A DNA stretch of 64,000 nucleotides, taken from assembly GCF_001544875.2 (NCBI RefSeq), contig NZ_FCOA02000030.1, positions 1 to 64,000 of the forward strand, written 5' to 3'. Below are positions 16,477-24,466 of the stretch, piece by piece; the first letter of the stretch is position 1; each line of letters starts with the position of its first letter. The stretch comes from Caballeronia hypogeia (GTDB taxonomy: Bacteria > Pseudomonadota > Gammaproteobacteria > Burkholderiales > Burkholderiaceae). Below the pieces are notes generated by a model. It was not told the origin of the DNA. It made no database searches and saw only the letters and a program-made list of their open reading frames with translations. The position numbers and the translations under genes were made by a program.

Positions 16477-18015
16477 ATGAATCAGGCAGCATTCACCGAT
16501 ACAGCGCCGGCCGCGCCGCAAGCCGGCCGCGCGCCCTTGCTGCAACTCGACAACATCTCGAAGGTGTTCGGCGGCGTGAAGGCGCTGAGCGCGGTGAAGT
16601 TCGATGTCATGCCCGGCGAAGTGCTGTGCCTCGCGGGCGAGAACGGCTGCGGCAAGAGCACGATCATCAAGATCATCAACGGCGTGTATCAGCCGGAGCC
16701 GGGCGCGGTGATGCTGATGGACGGCCAGTCCATCGAAGGGCTCGATCCCGCGAAGGCGCGCGAACTCGGCATTCAGGTGATCTGGCAGGACCTCGCGCTG
16801 TTTCCCGAGATGACGGTCGCGGAGAACATCGCGTTCGAGCAGAACCTCGGCGCGCGTCCGCGCTTCGTCAACTACGGCACGATGAAGGACGCGGCGCGCA
16901 AGATTCTCGCGCGGCTCGGCGTGAGCATCGATCTGAATCGTTCGGTGCGCGCGCTGTCGATCGCGCAGCGGCAGATCGTCGCCATTGCGCGGGCGCTGGT
17001 GCGCGATGCGCGCCTCGTGTTCATGGACGAGCCGACCGCCTCGCTCAGTCACGCGGAGACGCAGGCGCTGCTCGAAATCGTGCGCAGGCTGTCGGCGGAC
17101 GGCATTGCCGTGGTGTTCGTCAGTCATCGGCTCGCCGAAGTGCTCGAAGTGTGCACGCGCGTGACCGTGCTGCGCGATGGCCAATACGTCGGCACGTTTC
17201 CGACGCAAGGCATGACGCAGACGCGGCTCACCGAACTGATGACGGGCCGCACCTTCGACTACGCGATTCGGCAGACGGACCTGTCCACCGCGCCGGTCGT
17301 GCTGGAAGTGCAGAGCTTGTCGCGTGGGCGGGAATACGCGGACATCTCGCTCAGGATCAGAAAGGGCGAGATTCTCGGCCTGACCGGACGCCTCGGCGCG
17401 GGCCGCACTGAACTGGCTTTGTCGCTGTTCGGCATGACGCGGCCGCGCGCGGGCACGATCCTCCTCGAAGGCCGCGCGATCGCGCTGCGCTCGAACCGCG
17501 ATGCGATTCGCGCGGGCATTGCATACGTGTCGGAAGATCGCTTGTCGCTCGGTCTCGTGCAGCCGCAGTCGATCGGCGACAACACGGTCGCGGCCGTGCT
17601 CGACGATCTGCTCGACGGCACGCGCCTCATCTCGTCGAAGAAGCGCAATGCGTTGATAAAAGACTGGATCGCGCAACTCGCCGTGAAAATCGGCAAGCCG
17701 GACGATGCCGTATCGACCTTGTCGGGCGGCAATCAGCAACGCATCGTGCTGGCGAAGTGGCTCGCGACCAATCCGAAGCTGTTGATCCTCGATTCGCCGA
17801 CGGTCGGCGTCGACGTGGGCGCGCGCGCCGGCATCTTCGCGATCATCCACAAGCTCGCGGCGCAAGGCATGGCGATCCTGCTGATCTCCGACGAAATCCC
17901 CGAGGTCTATTTCAACGCCGACCGCATCCTGCACATGCGAAATGGCCGCGTCGTCGGGCAATACGCGCCGGGCGCGACGACCATGGAAAACATCGAGCGA
18001 GACGTCCATGCCTGA
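16477..18015 (+). CDS. Sugar ABC transporter ATP-binding protein (two NBDs)
   Basis: A 512-residue RbsA-type protein with two nucleotide-binding domains in one chain. NBD1 has Walker A GENGCGKST (residues 54-62), a divergent signature LSIAQRQ (160-166) and Walker B MDEPT (183-187). NBD2 has a degenerate Walker A GRLGAGRTEL, a good signature LSGGNQQ and LLILDSPTVGVDVGA. This asymmetry is normal for the family. It powers uptake through the two following permeases. Three bases separate it from the binding-protein gene, and its end overlaps the next gene by eight bases. Confidence 0.93.
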   Translation: MNQAAFTDTAPAAPQAGRAPLLQLDNISKVFGGVKALSAVKFDVMPGEVLCLAGENGCGKSTIIKIINGVYQPEPGAVMLMDGQSIEGLDPAKARELGIQVIWQDLALFPEMTVAENIAFEQNLGARPRFVNYGTMKDAARKILARLGVSIDLNRSVRALSIAQRQIVAIARALVRDARLVFMDEPTASLSHAETQALLEIVRRLSADGIAVVFVSHRLAEVLEVCTRVTVLRDGQYVGTFPTQGMTQTRLTELMTGRTFDYAIRQTDLSTAPVVLEVQSLSRGREYADISLRIRKGEILGLTGRLGAGRTELALSLFGMTRPRAGTILLEGRAIALRSNRDAIRAGIAYVSEDRLSLGLVQPQSIGDNTVAAVLDDLLDGTRLISSKKRNALIKDWIAQLAVKIGKPDDAVSTLSGGNQQRIVLAKWLATNPKLLILDSPTVGVDVGARAGIFAIIHKLAAQGMAILLISDEIPEVYFNADRILHMRNGRVVGQYAPGATTMENIERDVHA

Positions 18016-19021
18016 TCTGCGCAAATTCGGCATCGGTTCGATCGAGGCGCTGCTGATGCTCGTCATCCTCGTGATGATGATCGGGCTCAGCGTGAGCACA
18101 TCGACCTTTCTCACGCTGTCGAATCTCTTCGACCTGCTCAATCAAAGCTCCGTCAACATCATCTTCGCGGTGGGCTTGCTGGTCGTGCTGATCGCGGGCG
18201 GCATCGACATTTCGTTCGCGGTGGGCGCGTCGGTCGTGCAGTACCTCACCGCGCTCACGGTGATGCGGCTCGGCGGCGGCAACTGGGCGCTCGGCTTCGT
18301 CGTCGCGGCGTTTTTCGGCTTTCTCCTCGGCGCGATCAACGCGACCATCATCTATCGCTTTCGCATCGTGTCGATCGTGGTGACCATCGCCACGTTCAAC
18401 GTGTTCTTCGGCGGGCTGATGTTCCTGACCGGCGGCGTATCGATCTACGATCTGCCGGACTGGTGGGTCGACCGCGTGTCGATCGTGCATATCGATACCG
18501 CGAGCGGCGCGGCGACGCTCGCGCTGCCCGTCGCGGTAATGGTCGTCATGGTCGCGGCGACATGGTTCCTGTTGCGCCGCACGACCACCGGACGCCAGCT
18601 CTACGCAATGGGCGACAACCCGGAAGGGGCGCGCCGCGTGGGCGTGAACATCGGCGCGATGCACTACGTCGCGTTCGGCTGGCTCGGCATGATGGCGGGC
18701 ATCGCCGGATTGATGCAGGCCCACTACGTGCAGGAAGTCGTGCCCAACGCGCTGTACGGCCGCGAACTCGATGTGCTCGCCGCCGTCGTGCTCGGCGGCG
18801 CGCGACTGGGCGGCGGACGCGGCACGATTCTCGGCGCGATCCTCGGCATCCTGCTCACCGCCATCACCGCGAACGGGCTGAACCTGCTCGGCATCTCGCC
18901 GTACGCATTCAAGATGATCATCGGCGCGATCATTCTCGTCGCCATCACCTTGTCGAGCGGCGGCTTCGCGAAGCTCGTCGGTGCGCGCATGGCGTCGCAA
19001 GGGGCAAAGGCATCGTCATGA
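18008..19021 (+). CDS. Sugar ABC transporter permease 1
   Basis: A 337-residue inner-membrane protein of the RbsC/AraH type with about ten helices. Visible marks are AVGLLVVLIAGGIDISFAVG (the conserved GGIDLS loop), GRQLYAMGDNPEGARRVGVN and the end LAAVVLGGARLGGGRGTILG. The ATG at 18008 lies inside the end of the ATPase gene, and the stop overlaps the next permease by ATGA, so translation is coupled. It pairs with the second permease, probably as a heterodimer like LsrC/LsrD or RhaP/RhaQ. Confidence 0.92.
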   Translation: MPDLRKFGIGSIEALLMLVILVMMIGLSVSTSTFLTLSNLFDLLNQSSVNIIFAVGLLVVLIAGGIDISFAVGASVVQYLTALTVMRLGGGNWALGFVVAAFFGFLLGAINATIIYRFRIVSIVVTIATFNVFFGGLMFLTGGVSIYDLPDWWVDRVSIVHIDTASGAATLALPVAVMVVMVAATWFLLRRTTTGRQLYAMGDNPEGARRVGVNIGAMHYVAFGWLGMMAGIAGLMQAHYVQEVVPNALYGRELDVLAAVVLGGARLGGGRGTILGAILGILLTAITANGLNLLGISPYAFKMIIGAIILVAITLSSGGFAKLVGARMASQGAKASS

Positions 19022-20037
19022 AAACGCGCGCGTCCGAATCGTTCATTCCCGCCGATGTCGCGGGGCTGCTCGGCTTTCTCGTCATCGTGATCGCGGGCAT
19101 GAGCTTCGCCTCCGACCGCTTCTTCACGGCGGGCACGTTCGTTTCCGTGGCATTCCAGTTGCCGGAGCTCGGCTTCTTCACGCTCGCCATGCTGATGCCG
19201 CTGATCTCCGGCGGCTTCAATCTCGCGGTGACCTTCACGGCCAACATCTCCGGCCTCGCGATGGCCTACGTGCTGCACACGCACGGCGGCGCGGACGCGG
19301 GCGCGGGCACGGTGCTGCTCGGCATCGTCGCGGCGCTGGCGACGGGCGCGGTGTCGGGCTGGGTGATGGGCGCGGTGATCGCGCGCACCGGCGCGAGCCC
19401 GATTCTCGTCTCGCTCTCGATGATGATCTTCCTGCGCGGCCTGGGCGAATTCCTCACGCACGGCGGCGATATCTCGGGCTTTCCGCCGTTCGTGCGCGAG
19501 ATGGGCAACGGCGTGTTTCTCGGCGTGCCGATTCCGCTGTGGATTTTCATCGGCTGCGCGCTGCTCTGGCATGTCGTGATGACGCGCTCGCGGCTCGGCT
19601 TCGCCACGCGCATGGTCGGCAGCAATCTCGAAGCCACGCGCTATTCCGGCATTGCGACGACGCGCGCGGTCACGCGCATCTACATGTTGTCCGGGCTGAT
19701 GTGCGGCGTCGCGGGCGTGGTGATGGCTGCGCAGTTCAACTCGGTGCGCGTGGGACACGGCGAGGCTTTTCTGCTCATATCCGTGCTCGCATGTTTTCTG
19801 GGGCGCGTCGATCCGTTCGGCGGCTTCGGGCGCGTCGCTCCGGTGGTGATTGCGCTGGTGATTCTTCAGGTCATCGCGTCGGGGCTGAATCTGCTCGGCG
19901 CGAATCAACATCTCGCGACGGCGCTGTGGGGCGTGTTCCTGCTGGTCGTGATGCTGATCCGTTGGGCGTGGGCCAACGGCATTTCAAAAATCTGGGTCCG
20001 CAGGCGCGTGACCACACCGGAGGGAGTTGCACGATGA
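19018..20037 (+). CDS. Sugar ABC transporter permease 2
   Basis: A 339-residue paralogue of the preceding permease. The usual GGIDLS loop appears as PLISGGFNLAVTFTANISGL, an unusual form in which the Asp is replaced by Asn. Other marks are TRSRLGFATRMVGSNLEATRY and ACFLGRVDPFGGFGRVAPVV. The ATG at 19018 overlaps the previous stop (ATGA). The frame stays open far upstream inside permease 1, which is a shadow. Two different permeases with a single ATPase argue for a heterodimeric channel. Confidence 0.9.
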   Translation: MKTRASESFIPADVAGLLGFLVIVIAGMSFASDRFFTAGTFVSVAFQLPELGFFTLAMLMPLISGGFNLAVTFTANISGLAMAYVLHTHGGADAGAGTVLLGIVAALATGAVSGWVMGAVIARTGASPILVSLSMMIFLRGLGEFLTHGGDISGFPPFVREMGNGVFLGVPIPLWIFIGCALLWHVVMTRSRLGFATRMVGSNLEATRYSGIATTRAVTRIYMLSGLMCGVAGVVMAAQFNSVRVGHGEAFLLISVLACFLGRVDPFGGFGRVAPVVIALVILQVIASGLNLLGANQHLATALWGVFLLVVMLIRWAWANGISKIWVRRRVTTPEGVAR

Positions 20038-20909
20038 ACAAGCTTGGCGTACATGCACTGGTCTGGGCCGGCGATCTGACGCCGGAATCGACCCGCAAGG
20101 TGATCAGCCAGACCAAGGCCGCCGGTTTCGATCTGGCCGAGCTTTCGCTGCATGGCCCGAAGGTCATGGACCTCGCGCTCACGCGCGATTTGCTGCAGGA
20201 ACATGAACTCGATATCGGCTGCTCACGCGGTCTCACATTCGAAGCCGATGTCTCCAGCGAAGATGCCGCGACGGTCGCGCGCGGCGTCGCGTTGCTGGAG
20301 GAAGGCATCACGATCACCGCGGAACTGGGCGGCGGGTATTTCGGCGGCATTCTTTATGGCGCGATGGCGAAGTACTCCGCGCCGGTCACGAAGCAGGGCC
20401 GCCGAAATGCGATCGATTCGCTCAAGCGCATCGCGGAATTCGCGCAGAAGAAGAACGTGACCTTAGGGCTGGAAGTGGTGAACCGGTATGAAAGCAATCT
20501 GCTGAATACGGCGCAGCAGGCGCTCGCCTTGATCGATGAAGTGGATGCGCCGAATGTCGTCGTGCATCTCGATACGTATCACATGAATATCGAGGAGGCG
20601 GACTTCATGCAGCCGGTCCTGCAATGCGGCAAGCGGCTGGGTTATGTGCATATCGGCGAGAGCAATCGCGGTTATCTCGGCTCCGGGACCATCGACTTCT
20701 CGCAGTTCTTCCACGCTCTAGCGATGATCGACTATCAGGGTGTCGTGACCTTTGAAAGTTTTTCATCGACGGTGGTGAACGAGCAGTTGTCGAACGCGCT
20801 TGCGATCTGGCGCAACCTGTGGGACGACGGCATGGACCTCGCGAAGCATGCGCGCGAGTTCATGGCGGGCGGGATCAATGCGGCTGCGAAGGCGCGGGCG
20901 CATCACTAA
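20034..20909 (+). CDS. Sugar phosphate isomerase/epimerase (TIM barrel, DTE-like)
   Basis: A 291-residue AP-endonuclease-2-like TIM barrel resembling D-psicose/D-tagatose 3-epimerases. Metal-binding positions are visible as Glu in LGLEVVNRYESNLLNT, Asp and His in VVVHLDTYHMNIEE, His in GYVHIGESNRGYLGSG and Glu in VVTFESFSS. It would epimerise or isomerise a ketose inside the cell after uptake. The ATG overlaps the permease stop (ATGA), so it belongs to the ABC operon and is the only catabolic enzyme in it. Later steps must be encoded elsewhere. Confidence 0.88.
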   Translation: MNKLGVHALVWAGDLTPESTRKVISQTKAAGFDLAELSLHGPKVMDLALTRDLLQEHELDIGCSRGLTFEADVSSEDAATVARGVALLEEGITITAELGGGYFGGILYGAMAKYSAPVTKQGRRNAIDSLKRIAEFAQKKNVTLGLEVVNRYESNLLNTAQQALALIDEVDAPNVVVHLDTYHMNIEEADFMQPVLQCGKRLGYVHIGESNRGYLGSGTIDFSQFFHALAMIDYQGVVTFESFSSTVVNEQLSNALAIWRNLWDDGMDLAKHAREFMAGGINAAAKARAHH

Positions 20910-20990
20910 TCGGTCCGGCGCGAGGCCTCATTCTTATCTCATTCTGCACGGCCACACTGCATCCATCGCTCATGAAGAAGGGATGCAATC

Positions 20991-22547
20991 ATGGAAACCC
21001 GTGCCGAAACGCCGTACCGTTCTTATGTCGATGTGCTGCTCGATCGCCTCGACCAGCACGCCGATCGCGCCGTGCTGCGGTATCTCGATCGCGATGTGAC
21101 CGGCGGCGCGTTGAGCGCATCGATCCATCGATACGCGCTCGCGTTGACGACACTCGGCATCGGGCGCGGCTCGCTCGTCGCGCTGTTCGCGCCGAATTGT
21201 CCCGACGCGCTCGCCATTCGCTATGCGGCGAACCTGCTGGGCGCGGCAGCGATGTTTCTTCCGGCTATTTCCTCGGCGGAACGGCGCGCCGCGTTTCTGA
21301 GCCGCATCGCGCCGACCTTGCTCGTCGCCTTCGAAGAGACCGCGGACCTCGTGCCCACGCGCCCGGAGACGCGCGTCGTCTATGTCGGCACCGGTCCGGC
21401 GCGACTGCGTCTGGACATTCGCGCGCGCGTGCAGCCGGATCAGCAAATCGAGAGCAGCGCCCGCCCCGACGATCTCGCGATGATCGCGTCCTCCGGTGGC
21501 TCGACCGGCGTCCCGAAAGCGAGCCTTCGCAGCTTCGCCGCGTATTCGGCGATGGTGAGCGCGCCGAGCGCCGCAGACCGCCGCCAGCTCGTGAACGGGC
21601 CGCTCGCGTATCTGTCGCAAGTGCTCGTGGACAACACATTGCTGGGCGGCGGCACGGTCGTGCTCGAGCCCGGCTACGATCCGGCCGACACGCTCGCGAC
21701 GATCGAAGCCGAAGGCATCACCGACCTGCTTCTGGTCGAGCCGCAGCTCTTCGAAACAATGGACCATCCGGACGTGCGCCGGCGCGATCTGTCGTCGCTG
21801 CGCTCGATCGCGCATATCGGCGGATCGGCTCCAGCCATTCTGCGACGCCGCGCGATTTGCCGCCTCGGCCCGGTGCTCACGCACCTTTACGGCGCGAGTG
21901 AAGCGGGGCTCGTGAGCGTGTTGTCACCATCGGACTATCTGGGCGACCCAGGCTTGCTGGATAGCGCTGGGCACATCCGCACGGGCGTCGACGTGCGCAT
22001 TCGACGCACCAACGGCCGGTTCGCGCGACGAGGGCAGTGCGGCGGCATAGAAGTGAAGTCCGCGGCGGTGGCGCAGGGCTATCATCATCAGCCTGTCGAG
22101 GCGGCGCGGAAGTTTCGTGACGGCTGGTGTCTGACGGGCGACATCGGCTTCATCGATGAAAAGGGCAATCTGCACATACTGGGCCGCGCGGCCGATGTCG
22201 CGGAGATCGATGGCGTCGCTATCGGTCCCGCGCAGCTCGAAGGGCCGCTATGCGCATTGCCCGAAGTGCGTTATGCGGTGGCCGTCGCGTCGGATGACGC
22301 CGCGTGCGGTCCGGCGTGGAATGTCGTGCTCGTGCCGTGGCCGGGCATGCAGATCGAAATCGCGCGTTGCCGGCGCGCGCTCGAAGCGGCGTGCGGCGCG
22401 CTTGTCGCGCAGGCGGTGCGAATGCGCGTGGTCCTCCATGTGCCGCTAACCGAGCAGGGCAAGGCCGACCGCGCCGCCATCGGAAGGATCTGCGAGGCCG
22501 AATCGGACCCGCGCATCATGCAGGAAGAAGCGGTATTCAGCATGTGA
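20991..22547 (+). CDS. AMP-binding (ANL) acyl-CoA ligase-like protein
   Basis: A 518-residue adenylate-forming enzyme. The P-loop is SSGGSTGVPKA (about residues 164-174), A5 is HLYGASEAG, A7 is GWCLTGDIG and the C-terminal catalytic Lys is in LTEQGKADR. It should activate a carboxylic acid as acyl-AMP and transfer it to CoA. The acid is unknown; the sequence is nearest to fatty or aromatic acid ligases. It follows the epimerase gene by 81 bases in the same direction but is probably a separate unit. Its stop abuts the stop of the convergent DUF488 gene. Confidence 0.87.
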   Translation: METRAETPYRSYVDVLLDRLDQHADRAVLRYLDRDVTGGALSASIHRYALALTTLGIGRGSLVALFAPNCPDALAIRYAANLLGAAAMFLPAISSAERRAAFLSRIAPTLLVAFEETADLVPTRPETRVVYVGTGPARLRLDIRARVQPDQQIESSARPDDLAMIASSGGSTGVPKASLRSFAAYSAMVSAPSAADRRQLVNGPLAYLSQVLVDNTLLGGGTVVLEPGYDPADTLATIEAEGITDLLLVEPQLFETMDHPDVRRRDLSSLRSIAHIGGSAPAILRRRAICRLGPVLTHLYGASEAGLVSVLSPSDYLGDPGLLDSAGHIRTGVDVRIRRTNGRFARRGQCGGIEVKSAAVAQGYHHQPVEAARKFRDGWCLTGDIGFIDEKGNLHILGRAADVAEIDGVAIGPAQLEGPLCALPEVRYAVAVASDDAACGPAWNVVLVPWPGMQIEIARCRRALEAACGALVAQAVRMRVVLHVPLTEQGKADRAAIGRICEAESDPRIMQEEAVFSM

Positions 22548-23093
22548 TCACGCGTTCGGATGTGCAGCCGGATATCGAACGGTATCCGGCGCGCGGACCG
22601 ACGCGCCTTTCGTCAAATGCGCTTCCTCGATGCGGTCATCGCCCATCAGATGAAACACGGTCTCGCCGCGCGCCAGCAGATAGTCCGCGACGATGCGCCG
22701 GTGACAACGCCACCACACCGCCTCCGAGCACATCACGGCGCTTCGTTTTTTGCGGCCCAAACTGATCAACCGCGCGAGGCCGTTTCGGAAGCCATCCGAT
22801 AGCGCGTAGTCCGCGTAGTTGTGAAAGCTGCGGTTCTCCCAGAAGCCGTTCACGTCGGGCGCAACGTCTTTTGCCTTATGGCGCAAACCACCCAGTTCGG
22901 CGATCCGCTCATAACTTATTTCATAAGGCGCGAGACTTTCGGGAAGCGTATCTTCGTTGAATTGCGGATTGGTCCGCGATCTTGGAATCGTACGGATATC
23001 GACGACCGCCTCGACCTTCGCTGCTTGCAGCAGCGCGGCGAATTCCTCGATGGTCCGCGTCGAATGTCCGATCGTGTAGAAGGGCAATGCCAT
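22548..23093 (-). CDS. DUF488 domain-containing protein
   Basis: A 181-residue protein beginning MALPFYTIGHSTRTIEEF, with VVDIRTIPRSRTNPQFN and MCSEAVWWRCHRRIVADYL, all hallmarks of the DUF488 family. Its conserved C-E-x5-CHR motif suggests a nucleotide- or metal-related role, but the function is unknown. I prefer the ATG at 23093 because the family starts there; a start at 23153 would add 20 residues. Transcription is separate, with the promoter in the long gap to the right. Confidence 0.85.
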   Translation of the reverse strand: MALPFYTIGHSTRTIEEFAALLQAAKVEAVVDIRTIPRSRTNPQFNEDTLPESLAPYEISYERIAELGGLRHKAKDVAPDVNGFWENRSFHNYADYALSDGFRNGLARLISLGRKKRSAVMCSEAVWWRCHRRIVADYLLARGETVFHLMGDDRIEEAHLTKGASVRAPDTVRYPAAHPNA

Positions 23094-23501
23094 AACTCTT
23101 TCGCTAAAGAGATCACACGATTCGATGATATCGCCACTCGAAAAAACGGACATTCGCTGCTCGTTCCATGATTATTCGGACGTGAGCGCGGTATGGATGT
23201 TATGGAACCTTTTTGCGCCGATTGCGCCGAATGACACATAGACGGCTGGACGGGTGCATCCATTTCCCGGATCAATGACGTGTCTTCCATATGGACATCG
23301 TGATCCGTGACGCGTGATCGTTGCGTTTCAAGCGCGTTCCCCGCGCGTTACATGCTCGCTGCGAATTGTGAAGCGCAGGCGTACACCGGCCGTATCGTGT
23401 GTCCGGCATCGCTTTGCCACGGACCCACGCGCCGAATAAAAGCGAGCGGACGTTCTTCTTGCCGCACTTACGTCCCTTCACGGGCACGTAGAGGAATTTC
23501 C
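23094..23501. other. Intergenic region without a supported gene
   Basis: These 408 bases separate the divergent DUF488 and cupin genes. Open frames here lack recognisable protein features and good ribosome sites. The region should hold both promoters. The only structure I noticed is a short tandem GCGCCGATT/GCGCCGAAT near 23214-23231. Confidence 0.5.
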
Positions 23502-23942
23502 ATGACAAATCCCACTTTCGAGTCCGTCCGTCTGGACGATGTAGTACTGAAACCAGACCCGATCGACCCGGCGTGGATTCTCGAAGGCAACCCCGTTGCC
23601 CGCAGCGGCCAATGGTCGCAAAGCCGCGACACGACCACTTCCTACTGGGTCTGGGACTGCACGGCCGGCCGTTTCAACTGGTATTTCGATTCCGATGAAA
23701 CGGTGTACGTGATGGAAGGCGAAGTAATCGTCGCTTCCGACGGACAGGAACCGCGCTCGCTGCGCGCAGGAGATGCGGCGATTTTCTACGCCGGAACGCA
23801 CGCCGAATGGAACGTTCCTGTCTATGTGCGCAAGAGCGCCGTGCTTCGTCCTCATCTTTCCAAGCCCGTGCTGTTTGCGCTGAAACTGAGCCGCAGGATC
23901 GGTCGAAGGTTCGGCGGATTCGGCTCGCACTCATCCGCGTAA
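23502..23942 (+). CDS. Cupin domain-containing protein (ureidoglycine hydrolase-like)
   Basis: A 146-residue single-domain cupin of the DUF861 type. It has WSQSRDTTTSYWVWDCTAG, then FDSDETVYVMEGEVIVAS (cupin motif 1) and LRAGDAAIFYAGTHAEWNV (motif 2). Such proteins are small cytoplasmic beta barrels; most have no known activity. The ATG at 23502 follows GAGGAA by six bases. The frame is open another 65 codons upstream but with unlike composition. The Arg-rich C-terminal tail (SRRIGRRFGGFGSH) is unusual for the family and may bind nucleic acid or membrane phosphates, which is a guess. Confidence 0.83.
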   Translation: MTNPTFESVRLDDVVLKPDPIDPAWILEGNPVARSGQWSQSRDTTTSYWVWDCTAGRFNWYFDSDETVYVMEGEVIVASDGQEPRSLRAGDAAIFYAGTHAEWNVPVYVRKSAVLRPHLSKPVLFALKLSRRIGRRFGGFGSHSSA

Positions 23943-24052
23943 ATCGATCAGGCGTTCGATAAAACGCGCGGCACGATGTTTGCGCCACTCACGATCATGT
24001 GGACGGTTATCGTCTGCGTTTATTTTTCCATCCGATCAAGGAGGAACCGATC

Positions 24053-24376
24053 ATGAGCAAGGCAATCAGCACGTTGATCGCGGCCGTTGCCGCACTCACG
24101 CTGTCGGGCGGCGCTTTTGCGCAAGCGGCTGGAGGCGGCACGAGCGGCGCCGGTTCGACCGGCAGCACGGCGAGCCCGGCGAACCAGGTAAACGGCGCCA
24201 CGGGCGGAACCGGCGGGTACGGCACGCCGGGCGTCACCCATTCGGACAGCGGTATGTCCGCGAAGCCTAACTCGGGCCTGCCGAGCAGTACGAACAGCGG
24301 TACGTCCGACAACAGCGCCCCCCAGAGCAATAACACGTTGGCCACGCCGAGCGTCAAGTCCCCGGCTGCTCAATGA
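24053..24376 (+). CDS. Small secreted Gly/Ser/Thr/Asn-rich protein
   Basis: A 107-residue protein with a clear signal peptide (MSKAISTLIAAVAALTLSGG, cleavage at AFA-QA). The mature part is low-complexity, rich in G, S, T, N and P without cysteine, and probably disordered. AAGGAGG lies eight bases before the ATG. Related short exported proteins are common in Burkholderiales and have no assigned function. It is monocistronic, with a strong hairpin at 24408-24431. Confidence 0.8.
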   Translation: MSKAISTLIAAVAALTLSGGAFAQAAGGGTSGAGSTGSTASPANQVNGATGGTGGYGTPGVTHSDSGMSAKPNSGLPSSTNSGTSDNSAPQSNNTLATPSVKSPAAQ

Positions 24377-24407
24377 CGGCGAGCACTTTCCTGGCGTGAT
24401 GAATGTG

Positions 24408-24431
24408 GACGCTGCCCTGACGGGCAGCGTC
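24408..24431 (+). terminator. Terminator hairpin after the small secreted protein
   Basis: GACGCTGCCC, loop TGAC, GGGCAGCGTC: a perfect ten-pair stem 31 bases past the stop. Only a weak T-containing stretch follows. It also lies 3' of the convergent beta-propeller gene and may serve both transcripts. Confidence 0.75.
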
Positions 24432-24466
24432 GCCTTATCGTCTCAAGGCTAGTCTCAGGCACGCGC

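Noticed and set aside
15385..18141. A 918-codon open frame antisense to the sugar ABC genes
   Set aside because: It spans three clearly coding plus-strand genes and has shadow composition; the gene set and overlaps on the plus strand explain the region.
23272..23508. A 78-codon minus-strand frame next to the cupin gene
   Set aside because: It needs a TTG start, overlaps the cupin ribosome site and shows no recognisable feature.
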